Source: Sphingobacterium sp. PCS056
GTDB taxonomy: Bacteria > Bacteroidota > Bacteroidia > Sphingobacteriales > Sphingobacteriaceae
Direction: 5' to 3'
NCBI RefSeq assembly: GCF_023273895.1
Contig: NZ_CP096883.1
Location: forward strand, 2,232,001-2,296,000
DNA length: 64,000 nucleotides
In this document: positions 1 through 8,266 of the stretch, in pieces
Layout: every line of letters starts with the position of its first letter
Position numbering within the stretch: position 1 is the stretch's first letter
The notes under the pieces: generated by a model
The model's input: only the letters and a program-made list of their open reading frames with translations
What the model was told of the DNA's origin: nothing
Databases searched by the model: none
Position numbers and translations under genes: made by a program

Positions 1-1
1 T

Positions 2-352
2 AAGGATTATTGGAAACATATTTTCTGGATGCCAGGTGTACCAGTTCCTTTCAAAATTGCTTTAGCACCCATTGAGTTTTTAGGTTTATTTACTAAACCA
101 TTCTCTTTAATGGTTCGTTTATTTGCCAATATTACGGCTGGTCACACAGTTGTAATGGGTTTAATTGCCGTTGTTTATTTGCTACAGGAGCAACTATCGG
201 TAGGTGGAAGTATCGGTGTGTCAATGTTATTGACGACCTTCCTTATGGTAGTTGAAATATTAGTCGCATTTTTACAAGCGTTTATCTTCACGATGTTGTC
301 ATCTCTATTTATTGGAATGGCTGTCGAAGAGCATAACGAGGCACATCACTAA
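2..352 (+). CDS. atpB: ATP synthase F0 subunit a (C-terminal part)
   Basis: The open frame enters from before the window, so only the C-terminal ~116 residues are present. Subunit a forms the proton half-channels beside the c-ring in the inner membrane. The conserved stretch MVRLFANITAGH carries the essential arginine of the RLFxNxxAGH motif (Arg210 in E. coli), and it is followed by two strongly hydrophobic segments. The protein ends in a short His/Glu-rich tail. It is the first visible gene of the row atpB-E-F-H-A-G, all on the plus strand with short gaps. The upstream end and any atpI gene lie outside the window. Confidence 0.96.
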   Translation, partial: KDYWKHIFWMPGVPVPFKIALAPIEFLGLFTKPFSLMVRLFANITAGHTVVMGLIAVVYLLQEQLSVGGSIGVSMLLTTFLMVVEILVAFLQAFIFTMLSSLFIGMAVEEHNEAHH

Positions 353-388
353 GAAATTTTTTGTTTAATTATATTTAAATCATTTATT

Positions 389-577
389 ATGTACAATTTA
401 ATTGGAGCAGGTTTAATCGTTATCGGAGCAGGATTAGGTCTAGGTAAAATCGGTGGTTCAGCAATGGAAGCAATCGCTCGCCAACCAGAAGCAGCTAGTA
501 AAATCCAAACTGCGATGATCATTATCGGAGCCTTATTAGAAGGTTTAGCTTTCGGTGCGTTATTATTAGGTAAATAA
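389..577 (+). CDS. atpE: ATP synthase F0 subunit c
   Basis: This 62-residue protein is two transmembrane helices joined by a polar loop with the classic A-R-Q-P motif (residues 30-33). The proton-carrying carboxylate is Glu51, in GALLEGLA of helix 2. The residue after it is Gly, not the Ser/Thr usual in sodium-binding c-rings, which suggests proton coupling (inference). It is short for the family but complete. The c subunit is needed in many copies per enzyme, and the gene is followed by a strong hairpin (594-632) that may stabilise its mRNA. Confidence 0.96.
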   Translation: MYNLIGAGLIVIGAGLGLGKIGGSAMEAIARQPEAASKIQTAMIIIGALLEGLAFGALLLGK

Positions 578-593
578 TCACCCAATGAATTTA

Positions 594-632
594 AAAGTAT
601 TATTTATGACGGTTGGTCATAAATAATACTTT
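594..632 (+). promoter_or_regulatory. stem-loop between atpE and atpF
   Basis: A perfect 16-bp stem (594-609 with 617-632) closes a 7-nt loop, inside an operon and directly after the c-subunit gene. No T-run follows, so it does not look like an intrinsic terminator. A role as a 3' stabiliser or processing site that raises atpE mRNA over its neighbours is inferred. Confidence 0.75.
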
Positions 633-669
633 CAATTAGACGAAATACAAAAAATATTATCATACATCA

Positions 670-1170
670 ATGGAAAAATTAATAGAACAGTTTTCATTTG
701 GTTTGTTTTTCTGGCAAGTCATCATCTTATTAATCATTATCTTTTTATTAGGTAAATTTGCTTGGAAACCGATCATGGCTGCTTTGGCAGAACGTGAACA
801 AGGTATTTCTGATGCTTTGGAATCTGCTGAAAAAGCTAAGTTGGAGATGGCACGGTTGACAAATGAAAATGAATCCTTATTGAAGGAAGCTCGTGTAGAA
901 CGTGATCTTATCTTGAAAGAAGCTAAAGAAATGAAAGATAAGATTGTTGCTGAAGCAAAAAATGTAGCGCAAACAGAAGGTGCTAAAATGATTGCTCAAG
1001 CTTCAATCGAAATCAATGAGCAAAAGAATAAAGCAATGGCAGAAGTAAAAAATCAAGTTTCTACTTTAGCATTGGATATTGCTCGTAAAGTATTAAGCAA
1101 AGAATTTGAAGACCAAAATAAGCAAGAAGCGTTGATCGCAGATTTGCTCAAAGACGTGAAAGTAAACTAA
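670..1170 (+). CDS. atpF: ATP synthase F0 subunit b
   Basis: The 166-residue protein has one N-terminal membrane helix (about residues 10-30, starting in the FFWQVIILLI region). After it comes a long charged, Ala/Glu/Lys-rich coiled coil, the design of the b-subunit peripheral stalk that links F0 to the delta subunit. Only one b gene is present, so a homodimer is expected. The gene lies between atpE and atpH. Length and layout are normal for the family. Confidence 0.95.
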   Translation: MEKLIEQFSFGLFFWQVIILLIIIFLLGKFAWKPIMAALAEREQGISDALESAEKAKLEMARLTNENESLLKEARVERDLILKEAKEMKDKIVAEAKNVAQTEGAKMIAQASIEINEQKNKAMAEVKNQVSTLALDIARKVLSKEFEDQNKQEALIADLLKDVKVN

Positions 1171-1201
1171 TCGGTCATTCAAATTTTATCATTAAAGAAG
1201 T

Positions 1202-1747
1202 ATGTCAGTATTTAAAGTAGCATCAAGATATGCGAAATCATTAATTGATTTGGCAAAAGAACAAGGTAGTTTGGACGCTATCAAAACGGATATGGATCAA
1301 TTCATCGAAGTTTTGAAAGCTAATCCTGAGCTACGTGCAGTATTGTCTAATCCAATTATTAAATTGGACAAGAAAGTAAATATCTTAGAGGCATTATTTA
1401 AAGATAAAATCAATCCTGCTATTTTATCATTCTTCAATATCATGATCCAAAAGGGTCGTGCTGAAGTGATCGAAGCTGCTGCTCATGAGTTTGTTCGTGA
1501 GTACAATGAAGTAAAAGGAATTGTAAACGCTACAGTAATATCTGCAGCACCACTTTCTGATACTAATTTATCAGAATTAAAAGCAACAATTGCCAATCAA
1601 ATTAATGCACAGGTATTGATTACAAATAAAGTTGATCAATCGTTGATCGGTGGATTTGTGATTACTATTGGTGATAAACAATATGATGCAAGTATTGCAG
1701 GTAAATTAAATAGATTAGAAAGATATTTTGAAGGTCAACGCGTATAG
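1202..1747 (+). CDS. atpH: ATP synthase F1 subunit delta
   Basis: The 181-residue protein begins with the typical ASRYAKSLIDLA helix and ends with the conserved DQSLIGGFVITIGDKQYDAS-type segment of the OSCP/delta family. Delta sits on top of F1 and binds the b-subunit stalk. The gene starts 31 nt after atpF and is followed 49 nt later by atpA, in the standard order. Confidence 0.95.
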   Translation: MSVFKVASRYAKSLIDLAKEQGSLDAIKTDMDQFIEVLKANPELRAVLSNPIIKLDKKVNILEALFKDKINPAILSFFNIMIQKGRAEVIEAAAHEFVREYNEVKGIVNATVISAAPLSDTNLSELKATIANQINAQVLITNKVDQSLIGGFVITIGDKQYDASIAGKLNRLERYFEGQRV

Positions 1748-1796
1748 TGTTGATTTTAACATTTAACAAAATCAAGAACCCCTTATAATAATAACA

Positions 1797-3371
1797 ATGA
1801 TAGAGGTAAGACCAGATGAGGTTTCGGCAGTTTTAAGAGAACAATTGTCGGGCTTTAAATCAGAAGCCGAACTAGAGGAAGTTGGTACCGTACTTAGTAT
1901 TGGTGACGGTATTGCTCGTATTTACGGCTTAACTAAAGTTCAGTCCGGTGAATTGGTTGAATTTGATAACGGATTACAAGGTATCGTATTAAACTTAGAA
2001 GAAGATAACGTTGGTGTTGTTCTTTTAGGTCCTTCAGACATCGTCAAAGAAGGTGATACTATCAAACGTACTAATCGTATCGCATCTATTAAAGTAGGTG
2101 AAGGTATGTGTGGTCGTGTTGTAAATACATTAGGTCAGCCAATTGATGGTAAAGGACCTATTACAGGTGAGACATACGAAATGCCAATCGAGCGTAAAGC
2201 TCCAGGTGTATTGTTCCGTCAACCAGTAACTGAGCCATTACAAACAGGTATCAAAGCTATTGATGCGATGATTCCGGTAGGTCGTGGACAACGTGAGTTG
2301 GTAATCGGTGACCGTCAGACAGGTAAAACTGCTGTATGTATCGATACAATCTTAAATCAAAAAGAATTTTATGATGCTGGTCAACCGGTATTCTGTATCT
2401 ATGTTGCTATCGGTCAAAAGAACTCTACAGTTGCGAATATCGTTCGTACTTTAGAAGAGCGTGGTGCAATGGCTTATACCGTTGTTGTTGCTGCTTCAGC
2501 TGCTGATCCAGCTCCATTACAGTTCTACGCGCCAATGGCGGGTGCTGCTATCGGTGAATTCTTCCGTGATACAGGTCGTCCGGCTTTGATCGTATATGAT
2601 GATTTATCAAAACAAGCGGTAGCTTACCGTGAGGTTTCATTATTATTGAAAAGACCTCCGGGACGTGAAGCATATCCAGGTGATGTTTTCTACTTACATA
2701 GCCGTCTATTAGAAAGAGCTGCGAAAATCAATGCTTCTGATGAGATTGCTAGAAATATGAATGATCTTCCTGAGTCTATCAAACACTTGGTAAAAGGTGG
2801 TGGTTCATTGACTGCTCTTCCTATTATTGAGACTCAAGCGGGTGACGTTTCTGCGTATATCCCTACAAACGTAATCTCGATTACTGATGGTCAGATTTTC
2901 TTGGAGTCGAACTTGTTTAACGCAGGTATCCGTCCAGCGATCAACGTCGGTATTTCTGTATCTCGTGTAGGTGGTAACGCTCAGATCAAGCCAATGAAAA
3001 AGGTTGCTGGTACATTAAAATTGGATCAAGCACAATACCGTGAGTTAGAAGCTTTCGCAAAATTTGGTTCTGATCTAGATGCAGCAACTAAAGGAGTTTT
3101 AGATAAAGGTATCCGTAACGTTGAGATTTTAAAACAAGCGCAATACTCTCCGGTTTCTGTTGAAAAACAAGTAGCCATTATTTATGCAGGTACTAAAGGT
3201 TTATTCCGTTCTGTTCCAGTAAATAAAGTGAGAGAGTTTGAAGAAGAATATTTAACGTTGTTAGAGCAACGTCATCCAGAGGTTTTAAATGCTTTTAAAG
3301 CAGGTAAATTCTCAGATGAATTAACTTCAGTATTAGAAACAGTAGCTAAAGACTTAGCATCAAAATATTAA
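1797..3371 (+). CDS. atpA: ATP synthase F1 subunit alpha
   Basis: The 524-residue protein is full length for the Bacteroidota alpha subunit. The Walker A motif GDRQTGKT is at residues 171-178, and the SVSRVGG motif carrying the arginine finger is near residue 390. The alpha subunit forms the F1 hexamer with beta and holds the non-catalytic nucleotide sites. The beta and epsilon genes (atpD, atpC) are not in the window. This fits the known split of the ATP synthase genes in many Bacteroidota. Confidence 0.98.
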   Translation: MIEVRPDEVSAVLREQLSGFKSEAELEEVGTVLSIGDGIARIYGLTKVQSGELVEFDNGLQGIVLNLEEDNVGVVLLGPSDIVKEGDTIKRTNRIASIKVGEGMCGRVVNTLGQPIDGKGPITGETYEMPIERKAPGVLFRQPVTEPLQTGIKAIDAMIPVGRGQRELVIGDRQTGKTAVCIDTILNQKEFYDAGQPVFCIYVAIGQKNSTVANIVRTLEERGAMAYTVVVAASAADPAPLQFYAPMAGAAIGEFFRDTGRPALIVYDDLSKQAVAYREVSLLLKRPPGREAYPGDVFYLHSRLLERAAKINASDEIARNMNDLPESIKHLVKGGGSLTALPIIETQAGDVSAYIPTNVISITDGQIFLESNLFNAGIRPAINVGISVSRVGGNAQIKPMKKVAGTLKLDQAQYRELEAFAKFGSDLDAATKGVLDKGIRNVEILKQAQYSPVSVEKQVAIIYAGTKGLFRSVPVNKVREFEEEYLTLLEQRHPEVLNAFKAGKFSDELTSVLETVAKDLASKY

Positions 3372-3379
3372 TTAGATAT

Positions 3380-3434
3380 GAGTATAGAGTATTGAGTATA
3401 GCGAGTTATACTCAATACACAGTACTCAATACTC
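3380..3434. repeat. GTATTGAGTA-type inverted repeat between atpA and atpG
   Basis: The 79-nt gap is built from repeats of the unit GAGTAT and its complement ATACTC. A 12-nt arm at 3389-3400 pairs perfectly with 3407-3418 (6-nt loop), and 3387-3398 pairs with 3423-3434. This gives alternative hairpins between two co-transcribed genes. A related TAGTAT/ATACTA pattern fills the spacer between the transketolase subunits (60943-61048). Confidence 0.7.
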
Positions 3435-3450
3435 AAATCTCAAATTAAAT

Positions 3451-4344
3451 ATGGCAAATTTAAAAGAAGTAAGAATCCGTATCGCATCGGTAACATCGAC
3501 ACAGCAGATTACTAAGGCGATGAAAATGGTATCTGCAGCGAAATTAAAACGTGCTACTAATGCAATCGTTCAATTGCGTCCGTATGCGAATAAACTTCGT
3601 GAAATTTTGGCAGATGTATCTGCAAGTGTAGAAGGAAGTAACTCTCCTTATACGGTAGATCGTGAACCAAATAAAGTGTTGATTATTGTTGTTTCTTCTA
3701 ATAGAGGTCTGGCTGGTGCTTTTAATGCGAATGCAATCAAAACTGCTAATAAGTTAGTTGCCGAAAAGTATGCTGATCAATTACGTAAAGGTGATGTAAG
3801 TATGATCACCATTGGTAAAAAGGGATACGATTTCTATGCTAAAAAGCCTGCTTATAATATTATTGCCAATCATAGTGATTTATTCGGTGCTTTGAATTTT
3901 GAAAATACTTCAAAAATCACTGAATTTGTAATGGAACAATTCAAAGAAGGTAACTTTGACCGTGTAGAGGTGGTGTATAACCAATTCAGAAATGCTGCGG
4001 TACAAATTTTGACTTCTGAGCAAATTTTACCATTACTTCCTACGGAAGATACTCTTTCGACTAAGGAAAAAACTGCTGAGGTTGATTATATTATCGAACC
4101 TTCGAAAGAGAAGATCATTGAGGAATTAATTCCTAAAGCTATTAAAATTCAATTGTACAAAGCTATTTTGGATTCACATGCTTCTGAGCATGGTGCTCGT
4201 ATGACAGCTATGGATAAAGCAACTGATAATGCTGGAGATTTGTTAAAAGCATTGAAGCTTTCATACAACCAAGCGCGTCAGGCTGCTATTACTACAGAGT
4301 TAACGGAGATTGTTTCTGGTGCAGCTGCATTATCAAATGGATAA
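3451..4344 (+). CDS. atpG: ATP synthase F1 subunit gamma
   Basis: The 297-residue protein starts with the family signature around LKEVRIRIASVTSTQQITKA and ends with a helix containing NQARQAAITTEL. These two ends form the rotating central shaft of F1. It is the last gene of this cluster: a bidirectional terminator follows and the next genes are on the other strand. The start lies 79 nt after atpA, beyond a repeat-filled spacer. Confidence 0.96.
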   Translation: MANLKEVRIRIASVTSTQQITKAMKMVSAAKLKRATNAIVQLRPYANKLREILADVSASVEGSNSPYTVDREPNKVLIIVVSSNRGLAGAFNANAIKTANKLVAEKYADQLRKGDVSMITIGKKGYDFYAKKPAYNIIANHSDLFGALNFENTSKITEFVMEQFKEGNFDRVEVVYNQFRNAAVQILTSEQILPLLPTEDTLSTKEKTAEVDYIIEPSKEKIIEELIPKAIKIQLYKAILDSHASEHGARMTAMDKATDNAGDLLKALKLSYNQARQAAITTELTEIVSGAAALSNG

Positions 4345-4365
4345 TTAAGAGTAATATCAATATAG

Positions 4366-4403
4366 AAAAAGGCGATGCACATACATGCATCGCCTTTTTT
4401 TAT
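4366..4403. terminator. bidirectional terminator after atpG
   Basis: A GC-rich stem, ggcgatgca (4371-4379) with tgcatcgcc (4386-4394) and a 6-nt loop, is flanked by A5 and T8 runs. It can therefore end both the atp operon and the convergent minus-strand gene at 4400-4888, whose stop codon lies in the T-run. Confidence 0.9.
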
Positions 4404-4888
4404 TTTATGATTTTTTGTTGGTTATTATAGAGTCCTATTAAAAGGCTATTTCCTTTATTATCGACTTTAATTCCTCCAAATTTTGCTTGCTCATATCTTT
4501 GAGCATGACCTTCCTGAAAAAAGAAAGACTCTGCACCAATGTTTAGATTGTTCCTGTTGGATTTTGTATAATTAATCAAAAATTCACCGTTATTCAATGG
4601 CGTCGTATGCTGTTGGACGCGTACTCCTTGTGCTATGTTCTTTTCATTTAATCTGACCACAAGATAGCCTCTCAATGGAGCTTCTTGTGTGTCAAGGCTA
4701 TCTGCTATGCTATATCTCATTTGCATATAATCACCTTGCATAAGTGATCTTGGATCTATGGGAGATAATTCTAACAGGATCAGTTTTCCATTCTTAAGGA
4801 TGTTTTCTTTTTGAATTATAGTGAAACTAAAGTAAGCTATGATGGCAATTAAATTTGCAGCGATGATCCAGTTTTTATATGTTTTCAT
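4400..4888 (-). CDS. GDYXXLXY domain-containing membrane-anchored protein
   Basis: The 162-residue protein has one N-terminal hydrophobic helix (about residues 8-26) and then a soluble, probably periplasmic domain. The sequence QGDYMQMRY matches the GDYxxLxY signature that names the family; the function is unknown. It overlaps the upstream DUF4401 gene by 14 nt and is the last gene of a three-gene operon (DUF2157, DUF4401, GDYXXLXY). From memory, these families often occur together, sometimes fused. Confidence 0.85.
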   Translation of the reverse strand: MKTYKNWIIAANLIAIIAYFSFTIIQKENILKNGKLILLELSPIDPRSLMQGDYMQMRYSIADSLDTQEAPLRGYLVVRLNEKNIAQGVRVQQHTTPLNNGEFLINYTKSNRNNLNIGAESFFFQEGHAQRYEQAKFGGIKVDNKGNSLLIGLYNNQQKIIK

Positions 4889-5966
4889 TCTTGACTTTCT
4901 TTGAATTTATGATATAGTAAATGACTAGAAACACGAGTCCAGATAGCATTAAAAATATGGATTTGGTCAATAGCGAAAAGTTTAGGTTGTAGTAGAAATG
5001 CGATAGAAAAAATAATAATGCAATTATTCCTGAATAAAGACCAAATTTATATTGATAATAGAAACAAAATAGTATGAGCACTATGGCTCCTGATATCCCG
5101 GGATTAATAATTGTTGAAGCGAGTATGAAGGTGACGAATATATAAATTAATATTTGGGTATTAGACTTTACAGTATCAAATTTTGCTATGATTTTGTGCA
5201 CGATAAATAAGGTTGCAAATGAATATATGATCGATAATGCGTACAATGCGATGGCAGAGGTATTGAAAGGTGATGCTTCAGTCTCAAAATGTGATAGTAC
5301 AATAAACGCTGTTGTTGCTATTGTCGAAAGTGCGAGCGCAACTCGTATAGGTTGGTAGAGTTTACTGATGAGGTTTCGTTTGGAAAGGATTGGTGCTTCT
5401 TGTGTCAAGATATAGATTAACGCGGCTATGAGTACCATGTTGATTAGTGCGATAAAGATTAGATTGTCCGAATTATGGCTGGTCAGTGCTATGCATGAAT
5501 AGATGATAAGAAGTATGTTTAACAGAGACATGAGATAGCGCTGTACTATAGCTAACGTGCATAGATTAATCATGAGGCATGCGATGAGCATATTATTGAT
5601 ATCATCATGATCTAAACCATAGATCAACATCCATCCTCCCACGACGTAGCAGGTGATACTCGCAGTATCTATGATGATGCTGTTGTATTTTTTAACGCAC
5701 CATAATGAAAGAATGAGTAATATGGATCCGCAGATCATTACATTTAACTTGTCATCGAGTAGGTGTAGTGAAAATAAAGCGGCTAAAAAACATAAAACAC
5801 TGCTGATCACTCCGAGTATAGATAGTATTTTTATGGTTATGTTTGAGCTGTTTTTATCTAAATGTGCATACTCAGCTAATACGTTATCCGTATTGATTTG
5901 AAAAGCGGGATCACTGTCTTTACTTAGTCTTTCTATTTTATCTCTTATTGCCTGTTTATTTTCCAT
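4875..5966 (-). CDS. DUF4401 domain integral membrane protein
   Basis: The 363-residue protein has a short cytosolic N-terminus (NKQAIRDKIERLSKDSD) followed by about 9-11 hydrophobic helices and almost no soluble loops. Layout and context match DUF4401, a family without known function. It overlaps the DUF2157 gene before it by 11 nt and the GDYXXLXY gene after it by 14 nt. Translation of all three is therefore probably coupled and the products may form one membrane complex (inference). Confidence 0.75.
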   Translation of the reverse strand: MENKQAIRDKIERLSKDSDPAFQINTDNVLAEYAHLDKNSSNITIKILSILGVISSVLCFLAALFSLHLLDDKLNVMICGSILLILSLWCVKKYNSIIIDTASITCYVVGGWMLIYGLDHDDINNMLIACLMINLCTLAIVQRYLMSLLNILLIIYSCIALTSHNSDNLIFIALINMVLIAALIYILTQEAPILSKRNLISKLYQPIRVALALSTIATTAFIVLSHFETEASPFNTSAIALYALSIIYSFATLFIVHKIIAKFDTVKSNTQILIYIFVTFILASTIINPGISGAIVLILFCFYYQYKFGLYSGIIALLFFLSHFYYNLNFSLLTKSIFLMLSGLVFLVIYYIINSKKVKNENI

Positions 5967-6909
5967 TGGTCCATTTTAATTGAAGATTTAATAAAAATTT
6001 AATAACTGCTGTTACACCCATAATAAATAAGATACTGATGATAAGTAATGCGATGTCATCATTATAAATTTCCAGGATGATACAATTGATCATGATCAAT
6101 AAGCTGAAAGCTATAGAGCCAATAAAAAATGTGCTTTTGTTTGATAATGCATATCGTATACTGTATAAGTAAAAAGCAATTGTGCCACAGATCAAAAGTG
6201 TGCCTTGTTGGAGTTTGGAGTCGAAGATCACGAAACAGATCCCCACAGTTGCAATAGTAGTAACTGCTAGTGCTAACGTATTTCTAAACCACAGGGGAAT
6301 GTCTGCTTTGTCGTATTTATTTAATGTTAGTAATGCTATGAGTGCCAGACCATCGATGAAAAATAATAGGGTGGTTAAACTTATTGAGTCAAAATTGTTA
6401 GACACCTGTTCGTTGAATAAAACGATTGTAACATTGGTCAGGACTATAAATAGTAACCAAAGGGGATAAAAATGAGTGATAATAACCCAAAGTGTAATGA
6501 ATAGCGTCCATGCCAGAAAAAAGTCGTAGGCATTGGCTCCTGTTTGATATATTTGACCAAAAACTGCAAATAGGACCCCTACTAACATTGCAGCCGCAGT
6601 TATTAGCATCTTTTTATAAATTTCTTTGATCCGCAACTGAATGGCGCAGATGATACTGGCAGCCAATAGTAAGAGTATAATGCCTATTTTGATAAATTTA
6701 TTGAGTTCAGCCCAATTGAATGCAAAGAAAAATACAATTCCAGATACGACAAATCCCAATCCCAAAGTCAATAAAAATAGATCTAGAAACTTTTTCCAAT
6801 CTTTTGGTTTGGCATAGATATATTTTTCTAATAGTGATTCGATTTGTTTTTTTGACCGATTACTGTGCTTACTGGTAATCATGATATCTTCCCGATCTAT
6901 TTTTTCCAT
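5956..6909 (-). CDS. DUF2157 domain integral membrane protein
   Basis: The 317-residue protein starts with a charged cytosolic segment of about 40 residues (KQIESLLEKYIYAKPKDWKK), followed by about 8-10 transmembrane helices. The segment LTLGLGFVVSGIVFFFAFNW resembles the first helix of DUF2157 proteins. Function is unknown. It is the promoter-proximal gene of the cassette. A 51-nt palindrome (7010-7060) lies about 100 nt upstream of its start and could act as an operator or a replication-related site. Confidence 0.75.
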   Translation of the reverse strand: MEKIDREDIMITSKHSNRSKKQIESLLEKYIYAKPKDWKKFLDLFLLTLGLGFVVSGIVFFFAFNWAELNKFIKIGIILLLLAASIICAIQLRIKEIYKKMLITAAAMLVGVLFAVFGQIYQTGANAYDFFLAWTLFITLWVIITHFYPLWLLFIVLTNVTIVLFNEQVSNNFDSISLTTLLFFIDGLALIALLTLNKYDKADIPLWFRNTLALAVTTIATVGICFVIFDSKLQQGTLLICGTIAFYLYSIRYALSNKSTFFIGSIAFSLLIMINCIILEIYNDDIALLIISILFIMGVTAVIKFLLNLQLKWTNGK

Positions 6910-7009
6910 TTATAAATTTAATAATAAATAGTGGTAATTATCGGCTGTGTTTTTTTGATGCATGGACAGCATTGGAAAGGAGAATTCTTGTTTTGCTATG
7001 CGTTATTTT

Positions 7010-7060
7010 GGTTTTCCACATGAGTTATTAACATAATGTTAATAACTCATGTGGAAAACC
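7010..7060. repeat. 51-nt perfect palindrome with DnaA-box-like elements
   Basis: The 25-nt arms 7010-7034 and 7036-7060 are exact reverse complements around one central A. Each arm holds ttttccaca (7012-7020; mirrored 7050-7058), which fits the relaxed DnaA box TTWTNCACA. Each also holds ttattaaca (7025-7033; mirrored 7037-7045), one mismatch from TTATNCACA. No T-run follows, and fabH has its own terminator at 7090-7123. Role unknown: candidate DnaA-binding or origin element, or operator. Confidence 0.7.
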
Positions 7061-7085
7061 CACTATTGCTCTTAATCTGCTAAAA

Positions 7086-7123
7086 TGAAAAGAGCTCGTA
7101 TATGTTAAAATAAACGAGCTCTT
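7086..7123 (-). terminator. terminator of the fabH-type gene
   Basis: The stem aagagctcgt (7090-7099) pairs with acgagctctt (7114-7123). On the minus strand it is followed by a T-rich stretch, 25-60 nt after the stop of the gene at 7148-8194. Confidence 0.8.
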
Positions 7124-7147
7124 CTATATCTAGGTTTCAAAAGGAAT

Positions 7148-8194
7148 TTACCAGCGTATTAAAGCTGATCCCCATGTAAATCCAGCACCAAAGGCTGCTA
7201 GACAAATGAGATCCCCGTCTTTTATTTTGCCAGCTTCCCATGCTTCACACAAGGCAATTGGGACAGATGCAGCTGTGGTATTTCCATATTTTTGAATATT
7301 ATTAAATACCTGATCGTCATTGAGCTTAAGGGTTTTTTGAATAAACTGTGAAATCCTCAAATTTGCTTGATGGGGAACCAATAGGTCAATATCTTGTGTA
7401 GTTAAGTTATTTTTAGTCAATGCTTCTCCGATTACTTCTGGAAATTTTACTACCGCTTTCTTAAAGACGGCTTGACCATCCATGACTGGAAAGGCAGTTC
7501 CATCTTCCAACATCTCTGCTGTCATGAGCATTCCTCCGAGTTCTTGTTCAGGCCATGTTGGTTTTTCATCGAGCCAAATTCCTCCTGAAGCACCTGGATA
7601 ATACATAGCTAATTTTTCAGCATCTGCACCATCAGCGTGTAAATGTGTACTTAATATTCCCTTATTGGCATCTTTTGTCGGTTGAAGTACAACTGCTCCT
7701 GCTCCATCTCCAAATATAACCGACACATTGCGACCTCGTGTCGAATAGTCCAAGGCAAATGAATGTTTTTCTGAACCAACTACTAAAATATTTTTGTACA
7801 TACCTGTTTTGATAAACTGATCGGCTACAGATAATGCATATATAAATCCTGAGCATTGGTTTCGAATATCCAAAGCTCCGACTTCTTTCATTCCCATTTC
7901 TCTTTGAAGCAAGACCCCACAACCCGGGAAATAGTAGTCTGGCGATAATGTTGCAAAGATGATGAAATCAATTTCTTCGGCAGTGGTATTGGCACGCTCA
8001 ATGGCTATTTTTGAAGCTTCGACCGCCATAGTTGTAGTCGTTTCGCCAATGCGATCGGCATATCTTCTTTCTTTTATACCTGTTCTTTCTTGAATCCACT
8101 CATCGCTAGTATCCATAAAACGAGTTAAATCTTGATTGGTATAAACATTTTTTGGTACATAGTATCCTATACCTGCAATTTTGGATTGAAACAT
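7148..8194 (-). CDS. fabH: 3-oxoacyl-ACP synthase III (KAS III, FabH type)
   Basis: The 348-residue protein is of the thiolase fold KAS III family, which condenses acyl-CoA with malonyl-ACP to start fatty acid (or related) chains. The catalytic triad is visible: Cys114 in RNQCSGF, His275 in VPHQANLR and Asn305 in KYGNTTAAS. It is about 30 residues longer than E. coli FabH, with extra sequence around residues 190-235. The gene stands alone, not beside plsX or rpmF, so it may be a second KAS III with a special role. The symbol is by family. Confidence 0.88.
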   Translation of the reverse strand: MFQSKIAGIGYYVPKNVYTNQDLTRFMDTSDEWIQERTGIKERRYADRIGETTTTMAVEASKIAIERANTTAEEIDFIIFATLSPDYYFPGCGVLLQREMGMKEVGALDIRNQCSGFIYALSVADQFIKTGMYKNILVVGSEKHSFALDYSTRGRNVSVIFGDGAGAVVLQPTKDANKGILSTHLHADGADAEKLAMYYPGASGGIWLDEKPTWPEQELGGMLMTAEMLEDGTAFPVMDGQAVFKKAVVKFPEVIGEALTKNNLTTQDIDLLVPHQANLRISQFIQKTLKLNDDQVFNNIQKYGNTTAASVPIALCEAWEAGKIKDGDLICLAAFGAGFTWGSALIRW

Positions 8195-8254
8195 GTGCTT
8201 ATATTTATGTTAAGTTCAAATTAAGTAAAATTACGTAATTTTTGAAAATTAAAG

Positions 8255-8262
8255 TACTTTTG
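8255..8262 (+). promoter_or_regulatory. -7 box of clpS, 4 nt from the ATG
   Basis: tacttttg matches the Bacteroidota -7 consensus TAnnTTTG exactly and is separated from the clpS ATG (8267) by only four bases. Transcription would begin at or next to the start codon, predicting a leaderless mRNA. Confidence 0.6.
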
Positions 8263-8266
8263 TAGC

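Noticed and set aside
349..585. Minus-strand frame opposite atpE, and similar antisense frames over ribBA, gabD, thrC and purB
   Set aside because: They are shadows of strongly conserved genes on the other strand, with no family features of their own.
3372..3450. CRISPR-like array in the atpA/atpG spacer
   Set aside because: The units are only 6-12 nt, have no spacers of constant length and no cas genes are near; it is a simple inverted repeat.
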